A program made the position numbers and the translations under genes. A model generated the notes under the pieces. It was not told the DNA's origin, ran no database searches, and saw nothing but the letters and a program-made list of their open reading frames with translations. A DNA stretch of 64,000 nt from Defluviicoccus sp964460955 (GTDB lineage Bacteria; Pseudomonadota; Alphaproteobacteria; Rhodospirillales; Defluviicoccaceae): NCBI GenBank assembly GCA_964460955.1, contig CAYWRP010000007.1, forward strand, positions 25,164 to 89,163, given 5' to 3'. Shown here one piece after another: positions 1-7,549 of the stretch (positions are counted from its first letter, which is position 1; each line of letters opens with the position of its first letter).

Positions 1-393
1 CTGTTCGCCGGCAAGAAAGTTGCCTTTTTTGGCGTTCCGGGAGCCTTCACGCCGACGTGCTCGGAAAAGCATCTGCCGGGCTACGTGGCGCACGCCGACG
101 CGCTGAAGGAAAAGGGCATCGACGCCATCGTATGCACGGCGGTGAACGACTTTTTCGTCATGGATGCCTGGGGCAAGGATCAGAACGTCGGCGACAAGGT
201 GATGATGGTCGCCGATGGCGACGCGGCGTTCACCAAGGCGGCCGGGCTAGAGCTTGACCTTAACGGCAAGGGCCTCGGCCTGCGCTGTCAGCGTTTCGCG
301 ATGGTTGTCGACGATGGGATCGTCAAGAGCCTGGCGGTCGACGGCGGCGCTCTCGAAAAAACCAGCGCCGAGGCGGTGATGGCGACGCTTTAG
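1..393 (+). CDS. Peroxiredoxin, Prx5/glutaredoxin-dependent type (5' end outside window)
   Basis: Thiol peroxidase that reduces hydrogen and organic peroxides in the cytoplasm. The frame is open from base 1, so the first residues lie outside the window. The active-site motif PGAFTPTCS with the peroxidatic cysteine is seen at about 41-67. It is followed by the Prx5 hallmarks NDFFVMDAWGK and LGLRCQRFAM and a short C-terminal helix. The family usually has about 160 residues and about 130 are present, so only some 30 are missing. It ends just before a strong bidirectional hairpin and is convergent with the hemerythrin gene. No reductant partner gene is visible. Confidence 0.93.
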   Translation: MFAGKKVAFFGVPGAFTPTCSEKHLPGYVAHADALKEKGIDAIVCTAVNDFFVMDAWGKDQNVGDKVMMVADGDAAFTKAAGLELDLNGKGLGLRCQRFAMVVDDGIVKSLAVDGGALEKTSAEAVMATL

Positions 394-435
394 ACCACGG
401 CGGCCGGCACCCGATTGCATTCCCGAACCAAAAGT

Positions 436-466
436 AAAAGGCGCGTCGCGGAGGCGCGCCTTTTTT
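436..466. terminator. Bidirectional intrinsic terminator
   Basis: A 10-bp perfect stem (436-445 with 455-464) closes a 9-nt loop. It has a T-run on the plus strand and an A-run on its left side. It lies between two convergent genes, so it can stop both transcripts. Confidence 0.85.
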
Positions 467-496
467 GATTCGCGAGGCCGGAGGCGTTATCGCCCG

Positions 497-988
497 TCAG
501 GCCCGGGCCAACCCGACGGCGATCTCCGCCACCTTCATCGGCGGCGCGGCGGCGCGGGCGTAATCCTCGATTCCCTCTTGTTCGCTCACATAGGGCTTGA
601 ACGCCATGTCCTGGATCAGGATGTGATGGAACAACCAATCGGTGAGGTATCCCCTGAGAGAGCGTATCAGTCCGCGCGTCGGCTTGACGATATGGCCGCT
701 CTCCTCCTGTTGACGACGCAAGCGCTGAATTTCGCGAATGAAGTTCCAGTGTTCGGCGGCATGGAAGCGGGTGCCGGGAAAATCGCAGGCCTGCATCACC
801 CGCTCTTCGCGCGAGAAATGAAATCGGCTGTAAAGCAGCAAGGCCTTGAGCATCGGGTCGATACCCGCGCGCCACGTTTCCTCGTTATCCTCGTCGAGCA
901 GGTTTATCATCTTGACGAGGCACTTGTGGTCGGTGTCGAGCGCGGGCACTCCAAGTGACATCGCATCGCTCCACATAAAAGTGCTCAT
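497..988 (-). CDS. Bacteriohemerythrin family protein
   Basis: Small non-heme di-iron oxygen-binding protein of 163 aa. All expected iron ligands are visible: H21 in DTDHK, H57 and E61 in HFSREE, H76 and H80 in HAAEH, and H122 and D127 in the terminal HxxxxD motif. The fold is a single four-helix bundle with no sensor or signalling domain attached, so storage or local delivery of oxygen is more likely than signalling; that last point is inference. The start is supported by GAGGA a few bases upstream. The stop is convergent with the peroxiredoxin gene. A second, shorter hemerythrin lies at 34.6 kb. Confidence 0.9.
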   Translation of the reverse strand: MSTFMWSDAMSLGVPALDTDHKCLVKMINLLDEDNEETWRAGIDPMLKALLLYSRFHFSREERVMQACDFPGTRFHAAEHWNFIREIQRLRRQQEESGHIVKPTRGLIRSLRGYLTDWLFHHILIQDMAFKPYVSEQEGIEDYARAAAPPMKVAEIAVGLARA

Positions 989-1160
989 CGGTCCTCACGG
1001 CCTTCCGGTGTTCGTCCGCCTCTTTCAAGGCATCCATCCTGTAATCAACTTTTAGGATAACATCGCACCGCAATAAAAACTACCTTTTTTGCGGTCTTTG
1101 CGGTGGCGGAGAGGCTGGACGGCGACAGTCTTGACCCCTGTGCCGCACGCCGCCGGAAGG

Positions 1161-1619
1161 CTATCGCGCCGCCCGCTTGGCGCGCTCCGCCGCATCCCGC
1201 GCCAACTTGTCGACCCGGTCATTCTCGACGTGTCCGGCATGGCCGCGCACCCAATGCCACTCGACATCGTGGTGCCGCAGGCTCCCGTCGAGGCGCCGCC
1301 AGAGATCCTCGTTCTTCACGGGTTTCTTCGCCGCCGTGCGCCACTGATTGCGTTTCCACTGATTGATCCAGCGGGTGATGCCGTCGCGCAGGTACATGCT
1401 GTCGGTATAGAGGCTGATCCTGGCGGGCCGGTTCAGCGCCCGCAACGCCTCGATCGCCGCCATCAGTTCCATGCGGTTGTTGGTGGTATGCGATTCGCCG
1501 CCCGAGAGTTCCTTCTCGACACCACGCCAGCGCAACAAGACCCCCCAGCCGCCGGGGCCGGGATTGCCGAGGCAGGCGCCGTCGGTGAACACCTCGACCC
1601 GCCGGTCGTCACCGCTCAT
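1161..1619 (-). CDS. rnhA: Ribonuclease HI
   Basis: Degrades the RNA strand of RNA-DNA hybrids during replication and repair. It has 152 aa, the normal length. The catalytic carboxylates are in FTDGACLGNPGPGGWG, ELMAAIEAL, YTDSMYL and ENDRVDKLA. I chose the ATG at 1619 (MSGDDRRVEV) although the frame is open further upstream, because it gives the family length and overlaps the end of thrB by 11 bases, suggesting translational coupling. A 7-bp inverted repeat downstream at 1067-1095 could act as a weak terminator. Confidence 0.95.
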   Translation of the reverse strand: MSGDDRRVEVFTDGACLGNPGPGGWGVLLRWRGVEKELSGGESHTTNNRMELMAAIEALRALNRPARISLYTDSMYLRDGITRWINQWKRNQWRTAAKKPVKNEDLWRRLDGSLRHHDVEWHWVRGHAGHVENDRVDKLARDAAERAKRAAR

Positions 1620-2586
1620 CGGCGGTATCCAAGCCGTAAGCGGCAACGCCGCGCACCTGACGATGGAAGCGCAGCTTGCGGACATACTCCATTGGGTCCT
1701 TCGGGGTGACGAAGGCATCCGCCGGGGTGTGCAACCAGTCGTAGAGGCGGGTCAACAAAAAGCGCATGGCGGCGCCGCGGGAGAGGACGGGCAAGGCGTC
1801 GACCTCCGCCGCATCGAGACGGCGCACCGATCGATAGCCGTCGATGAGCCGCCGCGCCTTGGTGATGTTGAAACTGCCGTCGTTCTCGAAGCACCAGGCG
1901 TTGAGGCAGACTCCGATGTCGTAGGCGAGGAAGTCGGTGCAGGCGAAGTAGAAATCGATCAGCCCGGACAGGCGGTCATGGTTGAAGAAGACGTTGTCCG
2001 GAAACAGATCGGCATGGATGACCCCGGTCGGCAGTTGCCGCGGCCAATGGGCTTCCAGAAAGGCCAGTTCCGTCTCCACCTCCGCCGCCAGGACCGGCTC
2101 GACGCCGCGTTGGTGCGCCGCGCTCGCCTCGAACAGCGGCCGCCAGCCGTTGACCGACAGGTCGTTGCGCCGCGTCATCGGGAAATCCGCCCCGGCGAGG
2201 TGCATGCGAGCCATCGCCTCGCCGACCCGGCGGCAATTGTCGGCGGTCGGCCGCCGCGGCCACATGCCGCGCAGGAAGGTGACGATCGCCGCCTTGCGGC
2301 CGGCGAGGTCGCGCAGGGCTTCGCCGTCGCGCGCGGCCACCGGCGTCGGACAGGGAACCCCACGCCGCGCCAAGTGTTTCATCAGGGCGATGAAGAAGGG
2401 AAGGTCGGCGGTCCGCACCCGCTTCTCGTAGAGCGTCAGGATGAACGTGTCGCGATCGGTGACGAGGAGGAAATTGGAGTTCTCGATCCCCTCGGCGATC
2501 CCCTTGCAGGCGATCACGTCACCGATCTCGTAGTCGGCGACGAACGCGCTGACCTCCTCGTCGGTGATGTCGGTATAGACGGCCAT
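1609..2586 (-). CDS. thrB: Homoserine kinase, aminoglycoside-phosphotransferase-like type
   Basis: Phosphorylates homoserine on the way to threonine. It is the ThrB form with an APH/choline-kinase fold rather than the GHMP type. The Brenner motif HADLFPDNVFF and the metal-binding LIDFYFA are intact. There are 325 residues from the chosen ATG at 2586, which has a GAGAA-like ribosome site; a GTG 15 bases upstream lacks one. It is transcribed ahead of rnhA, with which it overlaps. The thrB-rnhA pairing is common in alphaproteobacteria. Confidence 0.93.
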   Translation of the reverse strand: MAVYTDITDEEVSAFVADYEIGDVIACKGIAEGIENSNFLLVTDRDTFILTLYEKRVRTADLPFFIALMKHLARRGVPCPTPVAARDGEALRDLAGRKAAIVTFLRGMWPRRPTADNCRRVGEAMARMHLAGADFPMTRRNDLSVNGWRPLFEASAAHQRGVEPVLAAEVETELAFLEAHWPRQLPTGVIHADLFPDNVFFNHDRLSGLIDFYFACTDFLAYDIGVCLNAWCFENDGSFNITKARRLIDGYRSVRRLDAAEVDALPVLSRGAAMRFLLTRLYDWLHTPADAFVTPKDPMEYVRKLRFHRQVRGVAAYGLDTADER

Positions 2587-2610
2587 CGCTTCTCTTGTCA
2601 CATTCGATGC

Positions 2611-2628
2611 GGGGACGCTAGTGTCCCC
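2611..2628. repeat. Short perfect palindrome between divergent thrB and CDGSH genes
   Basis: GGGGAC and GTCCCC arms flank six bases. It lies 25 bases upstream of thrB and 75 bases upstream of the CDGSH gene. It could be an operator or an RNA hairpin. There is no T-run, so it is not a terminator. The function is unknown. Confidence 0.4.
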
Positions 2629-2702
2629 GCCATGAGACGACTGGTAAAATCCCGATCGACGCCGAGCTTGCCCCGCCGAGCCGCGTCGCGAAGAGTATCA
2701 TC

Positions 2703-2942
2703 ATGACAGACCCCGTTATCGCGCAAAAAAACGCCTACCCCGTCGACGTCGAAGCCGGCACCAAATATGCGTGGTGTGCCTGCGGGCGCAGCGCGACGCA
2801 ACCGTTTTGCGACGGCAGCCACGCGGGCACCGGCATGGCGCCGATGATCTTCACCGCCGAGACCTCGGAGACGGTCTTCCTTTGTGGCTGCAAGCGAACC
2901 GCCAGCCAACCCTTCTGCGACGGGACGCATTCCACCCTGTGA
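2703..2942 (+). CDS. CDGSH iron-sulfur domain protein with two motifs
   Basis: A 79-aa protein with two CDGSH-type [2Fe-2S] sites. The first has CACGRS followed by PFCDGSH; the second has CGCKRT followed by PFCDGTH. Each cluster would be held by three cysteines and one histidine, as in mitoNEET-type proteins. Tandem-motif bacterial members are presumed soluble electron-transfer or redox-sensing proteins. There is no signal peptide. The stop overlaps a GTG start for the next gene (GTGA), so the lipoprotein is likely translated from the same message. Confidence 0.9.
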   Translation: MTDPVIAQKNAYPVDVEAGTKYAWCACGRSATQPFCDGSHAGTGMAPMIFTAETSETVFLCGCKRTASQPFCDGTHSTL

Positions 2943-3523
2943 ACGCGCGATTGCCTCGGAAGCCCAGTGGAACCGCCCTTGGTGTGGCGGTCCTCCTCCT
3001 CGCCACCGCCATCGCCGGATGCAGCGGCGATGGCAACGAAGCGCCCAGCGTCGGGTGCCCGCGCGTCTCCGTCCTGGCGGACGCCGCCACCTTGACCCGC
3101 TTCGCCTCCGAGACCGGGCGCGACCTGCTGGATGTCGATTACCGAGCGGAGGTGACCGACCTGTTCGCCGGCTGTCGGGTCGTGACCGACGAGGTCGGCG
3201 AGAGCGTGCTGCTCGTCGCCGTGGTGCCGGAGATTCGCGCCAGTCGCGGGCCCGCCAACGAAAGCCGCCAAGCCGAGTTTACCTACTTCGTCAGCGTCGT
3301 CGAGGATGGCTCGACGATCCTCAACAAGGCCACGTTTCCGGTGTCGCTCCGCTTCGAGGGAAACCGCCGGCAGCTGATCTACCGGGACGACAACCCGCCG
3401 GTGACCGTCGACCTGCCGTGGCGGGCGACCTCGGATGTCGACAGCTATGAGGTGGTCCTCGGCTTTCAGCTGACGCAGGCGGACCTCGATTACAATCGCG
3501 AGGTACTGGAGGGCCGGCGGTGA
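2939..3523 (+). CDS. Putative lipoprotein of unknown function
   Basis: A 194-aa protein translated from a GTG that overlaps the CDGSH stop codon. The N-terminus is a lipoprotein signal: basic residues, a hydrophobic stretch (about residues 12-25) and a lipobox ending IAGC, with the lipidated cysteine at about 26. The mature part is mostly beta-strand-like with two further cysteines. I recognise no enzyme motif. Alphaproteobacterial genomes hold similar uncharacterised envelope lipoproteins. The coupling to an Fe-S protein is odd, because one product is cytosolic and the other is exported. Confidence 0.75.
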   Translation: MNARLPRKPSGTALGVAVLLLATAIAGCSGDGNEAPSVGCPRVSVLADAATLTRFASETGRDLLDVDYRAEVTDLFAGCRVVTDEVGESVLLVAVVPEIRASRGPANESRQAEFTYFVSVVEDGSTILNKATFPVSLRFEGNRRQLIYRDDNPPVTVDLPWRATSDVDSYEVVLGFQLTQADLDYNREVLEGRR

Positions 3524-3587
3524 CCGCATTGCCGAGCCGTGCATCGCCGCGACGGCGGTTCGCCTCATCCAGGAGCCGCGCCGGCCG

Positions 3588-4694
3588 ATGACCGATATTG
3601 CCGCATCGCCACCTCGGCGAACACTGCTTGAAAAGCTGCATCGCCGACACGGCGCGCAGATGACGGAGTTTTCCGGCTACCTGCTGCCACTGCATTACGG
3701 CAGCATCATCGCCGAGCACCGGCATACACGGACGCAGGCCTGCCTGTTCGACATTTCGCACATCGGCCAGATCGTCGTCTCCGGTGATGACGGAGCGGCG
3801 CTCGAACGGCTTGTCGTCAGCGACATCCGCTCGATGTCGTCCGGCAAGGTCCGCTACACGCTGATGACCAACGCCGAGGGCGGCATCATCGACGATCTGC
3901 TGGTGGTTCAGGGCGGCTCCGGGCAGACCCTGTTGGTCAATGCCGCCAGACGGGACGCCGACCTCGCCTACCTACGCGCCGAACTGCCGGCGACCTGCCG
4001 CCTGCGGCTGATCGACGACTGGATCCTGTTGGCGCTGCAGGGTCCGAGCGCCGCCACCGTCCTGGCGCGCCATGCCCCGGCAAGCCGCCTGATCCTGTTC
4101 ATGACGACGGAAAAGCTGAAAATCGGCGGCGTGAGTTGCGTCGTCGCGCGCTCCGGTTTCACCGGCGAAGACGGTTTCGAGATCGCCGTGCCGGCCGACA
4201 ACGCCGAGGAGGTCGCCGAGCTTCTGCTGGATGAGCCGGAAGTGCTGCCGGGCGGGCTCGGCGCCCGCGACTCGCTGCGCATCGAAGCTGGCTTCTGCCT
4301 GCACGGCCGCGACATCGACGCGACAACGACCCCGGTCGAGGCCGATCTGGCCTGGACCATCCAGCGCCGACGGCGGGAGGAAGGAGACTTCGTCGGCGAC
4401 GAGGTGATCCTGCGCCAACTGATGGAAGGTCCGAAACGCCAGCGCATCGGCATTAGGCTTAACGGCGGAACGATCGCCAGGACCGGCTGCGAGATCACCG
4501 ATCGTTGGGGATGGCACGTCGGCGCCGTGACCAGCGGCGTATATGGTCCAACGGTCGACTCTTCCATCGCCATGGGCTATCTGGACAGCGAATTCCTGCG
4601 GTCGGCGCGAGATGTCGTGGTTCTCGTGCGCGGCAAGAAGGTCACCGGCGAAGTCGTCGAGCTCCCCTTCGTCAAACATCGATTCGCCAAATAA
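3588..4694 (+). CDS. gcvT: Aminomethyltransferase, glycine cleavage T protein
   Basis: Transfers the methylene unit from aminomethyl-lipoyl-GcvH to tetrahydrofolate, releasing ammonia. It has 368 aa, normal for the family. Recognisable GcvT segments are HTRTQACLFDISHIGQ, NAEGGIIDDLLV (with the conserved acid), ARSGFTGEDGFEI and GLGARDSLRIEAGFCLHG. AGGAG lies ten bases before the ATG. gcvH follows after 18 bases. No gcvP or lpd is present in the window, so the P and L subunits must be encoded elsewhere. Confidence 0.93.
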   Translation: MTDIAASPPRRTLLEKLHRRHGAQMTEFSGYLLPLHYGSIIAEHRHTRTQACLFDISHIGQIVVSGDDGAALERLVVSDIRSMSSGKVRYTLMTNAEGGIIDDLLVVQGGSGQTLLVNAARRDADLAYLRAELPATCRLRLIDDWILLALQGPSAATVLARHAPASRLILFMTTEKLKIGGVSCVVARSGFTGEDGFEIAVPADNAEEVAELLLDEPEVLPGGLGARDSLRIEAGFCLHGRDIDATTTPVEADLAWTIQRRRREEGDFVGDEVILRQLMEGPKRQRIGIRLNGGTIARTGCEITDRWGWHVGAVTSGVYGPTVDSSIAMGYLDSEFLRSARDVVVLVRGKKVTGEVVELPFVKHRFAK

Positions 4695-4712
4695 GCGAGG
4701 AGTGATCAAACC

Positions 4713-5090
4713 ATGGCTGATCTGTACTTCACAGAATCCCACGAGTGGGTGCGCATCGACGGGGATGCGGCGACGGTCGGCATCACCGACTACGCGCAGC
4801 AGCAACTCGGCGACGTGGTGTTCGTCGAGTTGCCGGAAGTCGGCGCCACCGTCACCAAGGGCCAACAATGCGGCGTCATCGAATCGGTCAAGGCGGCGAG
4901 CGAACTGTATGCCCCGGTCAGCGGCGAGGTCGTCGCCATCAACGAAGCCCTCGCCGACGACCCGGCACGGGTCAATGGCGACCCCCTCGGCGACGGATGG
5001 TTCTTCAAGGTCAAGCCAAGCGATCCGGCGCAGACCGGCTCGCTGATGGACAAGAAGGCCTACGAAAACCATATTGCTGGCGGGGAATAA
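4713..5090 (+). CDS. gcvH: Glycine cleavage system H protein
   Basis: Lipoyl carrier that shuttles the aminomethyl group between the P, T and L proteins. It has 125 aa. The lipoylated lysine is K60 in the motif ESVKAASE. The conserved start (ESHEWVRIDGD), the GDVVFVELPEVG turn and the C-terminal GDGWFFKVKPS all fit. GAGGAG precedes the ATG. It is the second gene of a gcvT-gcvH operon. Confidence 0.97.
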   Translation: MADLYFTESHEWVRIDGDAATVGITDYAQQQLGDVVFVELPEVGATVTKGQQCGVIESVKAASELYAPVSGEVVAINEALADDPARVNGDPLGDGWFFKVKPSDPAQTGSLMDKKAYENHIAGGE

Positions 5091-5171
5091 CAGTTCGGCT
5101 GAATTCCCCGACATTCCGCGCCGAAAGCCGGCTCCGCGGCGTCGACACAGTGGCGGCGAGTCGGCGGCGGT

Positions 5172-5202
5172 CGATTTTTCCTCATCATGGTCGGAAAAAT
5201 CG
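5172..5202. repeat. Perfect 10-bp inverted repeat upstream of the RatA-like gene
   Basis: CGATTTTTCC (5172-5181) and its exact complement (5193-5202) flank 11 bases, 45 bases before the next start codon. No T-run follows, so a simple terminator is unlikely. It could be an operator or a leader hairpin controlling the downstream gene. Confidence 0.5.
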
Positions 5203-5246
5203 GTTATGGTGCGAACGGAGGAATGGGTAAAACGAGCCAGGACGCC

Positions 5247-5693
5247 ATGACGACCTTCCGTATGTCCCGCTATGTCGACGTACCGCAAGAAAAGCTGTTC
5301 GACATCGTCGCCGACGTCGAGCGCTATCCGAGATTCCTGCCGATGTGGAAGTCGGCGCGCATTCTCTATCGCCAAGACACGACGTATTGCACCTTCCAGG
5401 AGGTGGGATTCGGCCCCGTGCACAAGCGGTTCAAGACACGCACGACACTCGATTATCCCAACCGCATCGAGATCACGTCGGATGACCGCCTGTTCCGCAA
5501 TTTCGTCATTCAGTGGACGTTTACGCCGAAGGGCGCGGGCACCCATGCAACCGTCTTCCTGAACTGGAAAATGTCCTCGCGTCTGTTGCAGAAGGCGATC
5601 GATGCGATGCTGCCGATGACCGCCGACATGATGGTCACGTCGTTCTCCGATCAGGCCACCGCCGATAGCAGGGTGACGCTGCAGCCGGCCTGA
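5247..5693 (+). CDS. RatA/COQ10-like START-domain protein
   Basis: A 148-aa protein of the polyketide-cyclase/COQ10 family (SRPBCC fold). The N-terminal segment VDVPQEKLFDIVADVERYPRFLP is diagnostic. Alphaproteobacterial members are thought to be ubiquinone-binding chaperones like Coq10; the E. coli relative RatA has been reported to affect ribosome association. I cannot separate these roles from sequence; with a bc1 complex nearby the quinone role is my preference. The start at 5247 has AGGA at good spacing; earlier in-frame ATGs at 5187 and 5223 would give a non-family N-terminus. Confidence 0.85.
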   Translation: MTTFRMSRYVDVPQEKLFDIVADVERYPRFLPMWKSARILYRQDTTYCTFQEVGFGPVHKRFKTRTTLDYPNRIEITSDDRLFRNFVIQWTFTPKGAGTHATVFLNWKMSSRLLQKAIDAMLPMTADMMVTSFSDQATADSRVTLQPA

Positions 5694-5895
5694 AAGGCGT
5701 TCTCTCGCGGTTACGCGTGACGCTGACCGTGGTGCTGGCGGTGGGCACCAACAACGTCACGGCTGAACGGGTTTTCCGAAACGGGTCGCCGACTGTCGGA
5801 TTTCTGCCTTCCGCCGGCGCCACGCGCCCATCCCGCCAGCGCCCACCCCGTCAGGAAAGGGCCGCCGTGAGCCCATCGGCGCGAAACGCCCGAGC

Positions 5896-6558
5896 TCAGT
5901 TGGCGTACTTGACGCTGCAGCCGTAGGGACGCGTCGAGGCGACGGAAACAGGCTTGCCGTCGGCCATTTCTTGCAGCGCCGCGCTGACATGGTTGTTGGC
6001 CTCGGCCGGGTTGCCGCGGGCGCTCGGATCGTCGTCGATGGCGCCCATGTAGACCAGTGTCCCCCCCGGGTCGATGATATACATGTGCGGCGTCGTCCGC
6101 GCATCGTAGGCGCGACCGATTGTGCCTTGCGGGTCGAGGATGACGGCACTCGGATGGGCGCCACGGCTTTCCGTGAGCTGGTCGGCCTCCGTCGCCTCGA
6201 CATAGCCCTGGGTGCCGGGGGCGGATGAAATGATCGACAGCCAGACGACGCCGTCGTCGGTCGCTTCCTGCTGCAGGGCCTGCATCGCCCCCGTCTCGTA
6301 GTGCTTCATCGTGTACGGGCATTCATGGTTGGTCCATTCGAGGACAACGGTCGAGCCCCTGAAGTCGGCAAGGCTGTGCGTCTCGCCAGCGGTATAGGTG
6401 CCGGAGAAGGCCGGCGCGGCCTCGCCGATCACCGGCGCGGCGGCGACCGGCGCCGGCCCGAAGGCGACCAAGGCGAGGGCGGCGAGGCCGAACAGACCGG
6501 CGGTCGCGTGGCGTTGACGCGGGAACACGTGATTGCCTGGGAAAACTGTCGATGACAT
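5896..6558 (-). CDS. Secreted thioredoxin-fold redoxin with single peroxidatic-type cysteine
   Basis: A 220-aa protein with a signal peptide (hydrophobic residues about 20-41, cleavage near AAA). The mature part is an AhpC/TSA-like thioredoxin fold. It has one cysteine, C80, in the first motif (NHECPYTMKHY) instead of a CxxC pair, and a second, C214, near the C-terminus (PYGCSVKY). This arrangement is typical of a family of periplasmic redoxins in which the two distant cysteines may form a disulfide. GAGGAG precedes the start. It is 24 bases downstream of the DsbD-N-like gene and probably co-transcribed with it. Confidence 0.85.
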   Translation of the reverse strand: MSSTVFPGNHVFPRQRHATAGLFGLAALALVAFGPAPVAAAPVIGEAAPAFSGTYTAGETHSLADFRGSTVVLEWTNHECPYTMKHYETGAMQALQQEATDDGVVWLSIISSAPGTQGYVEATEADQLTESRGAHPSAVILDPQGTIGRAYDARTTPHMYIIDPGGTLVYMGAIDDDPSARGNPAEANNHVSAALQEMADGKPVSVASTRPYGCSVKYAN

Positions 6559-6582
6559 GGACTGTCTCCTCTCGAACGATGC

Positions 6583-7434
6583 TCAGTTGGCGGGGTCTGG
6601 AGATTTGGCCTCGAATGCCAGCGCCCGCGGGGCGCCGCCGTCGGTAAAGGTGACGACACCGGTCAGCGCTCGTGGCGCGGCGATGGCGCTCGCGTGGCGG
6701 CGCACCGTGAGGTGCAAGGTGTCGCCATCGATACGCGCGGTCGGCGTCGCCGCGTAGTCGATGATCCCGTCCGCGACGGGAAACAACCACGCATCCGACG
6801 GTTGACCCGGCGGCCGTGACAGCGGAATGGCGACATCGATGATTTCAGACGACATCTCGAAGGTGGCTGGAGAGGCGACCGCCTCCGGCAGGCGGGCACG
6901 GGCGTCGGCGAAGCCGCCGTGGCCGTCGCCCGCGACGCGGCTTTCCGCCACCGGCAGGTCCATCGTGTAAGTGCCGAATTGCGGGATGCAGATATCGGCG
7001 CAGGCCAGCCATTCGGCCTCGGCGGCGATGCGGACGGTCTGCCCGGGCGCAAGATCGGCCGCCGCGTCGATGCGGGTAAGCAACCACACCTCGTCCGCAT
7101 AGCCGAAGCTGACCCGCGACCCGGTCCCGTAGCGTTTCGGCGCCGGCCAGACGATCGGCCCGGCCGCCAAGCCGTCCGGCAGATCCCAGGCTATCGTCGT
7201 CGGCGCGCCGGCGTCTCCGGGGTTGCGCCAGTAGGTGTGCCAGCCGTCGTCGAGGGTAATCCGCAGGGCGACCCACAACGGCTTTCCGGCGGCGATCGCC
7301 GCGTGTTCGGGAATGAGTTCACCGGCGCTGGGCTCCGTGGCTCGACCGACGGGCGGCCCGGCCAGCATTAGCGACACCGCCATGACGGCCGACGCGCCCC
7401 AAGAGCCCCTGTCACGCCGCCGGATCATGCGCAT
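6583..7434 (-). CDS. DsbD N-terminal-like (DsbC/DsbD-alpha) periplasmic protein, free-standing
   Basis: A protein of about 283 aa with an N-terminal signal sequence and an immunoglobulin-like domain of the DsbD-alpha/ScsB type. The family signature DDGWHTYWRNPGDAG lies near residue 65, and the redox pair is in EWLACADICIPQ (cysteines near 145 and 149). In DsbD this domain passes electrons to periplasmic oxidised partners. Here the membrane DsbD-beta domain and the terminal thioredoxin domain are absent and are not adjacent. The gene after it encodes a separate thioredoxin-fold protein, so the pair may work together. The start is uncertain: GTG at 7440, ATG at 7434 or ATG at 7428. Confidence 0.82.
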   Translation of the reverse strand: MRMIRRRDRGSWGASAVMAVSLMLAGPPVGRATEPSAGELIPEHAAIAAGKPLWVALRITLDDGWHTYWRNPGDAGAPTTIAWDLPDGLAAGPIVWPAPKRYGTGSRVSFGYADEVWLLTRIDAAADLAPGQTVRIAAEAEWLACADICIPQFGTYTMDLPVAESRVAGDGHGGFADARARLPEAVASPATFEMSSEIIDVAIPLSRPPGQPSDAWLFPVADGIIDYAATPTARIDGDTLHLTVRRHASAIAAPRALTGVVTFTDGGAPRALAFEAKSPDPAN

Positions 7435-7549
7435 GTCCACCCACCGCGTTTACCAGCTTTCGATGACATCTCTCAAATGGGCGTTGGACGGCGGAAGACA
7501 AGATCCCGCGCTGCCCGGCGGCCGCATTCAAGCTGAAGTGGCGGGGTTT

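Noticed and set aside
1067..1095. Terminator downstream of rnhA
   Set aside because: The 7-bp stem has a long loop and the T-run for the minus strand is not placed after the stem, so I mention it only as a weak possibility.
2632..2706. A 24-codon leader frame ending on the CDGSH start (ATGA)
   Set aside because: It has no ribosome site and a basic, Ser/Arg-rich sequence. The overlap with the ATG may be chance.
3588..5090. A complete glycine cleavage operon
   Set aside because: Only gcvT and gcvH are present. The next gene is a START-domain protein, and no gcvP-like sequence follows.
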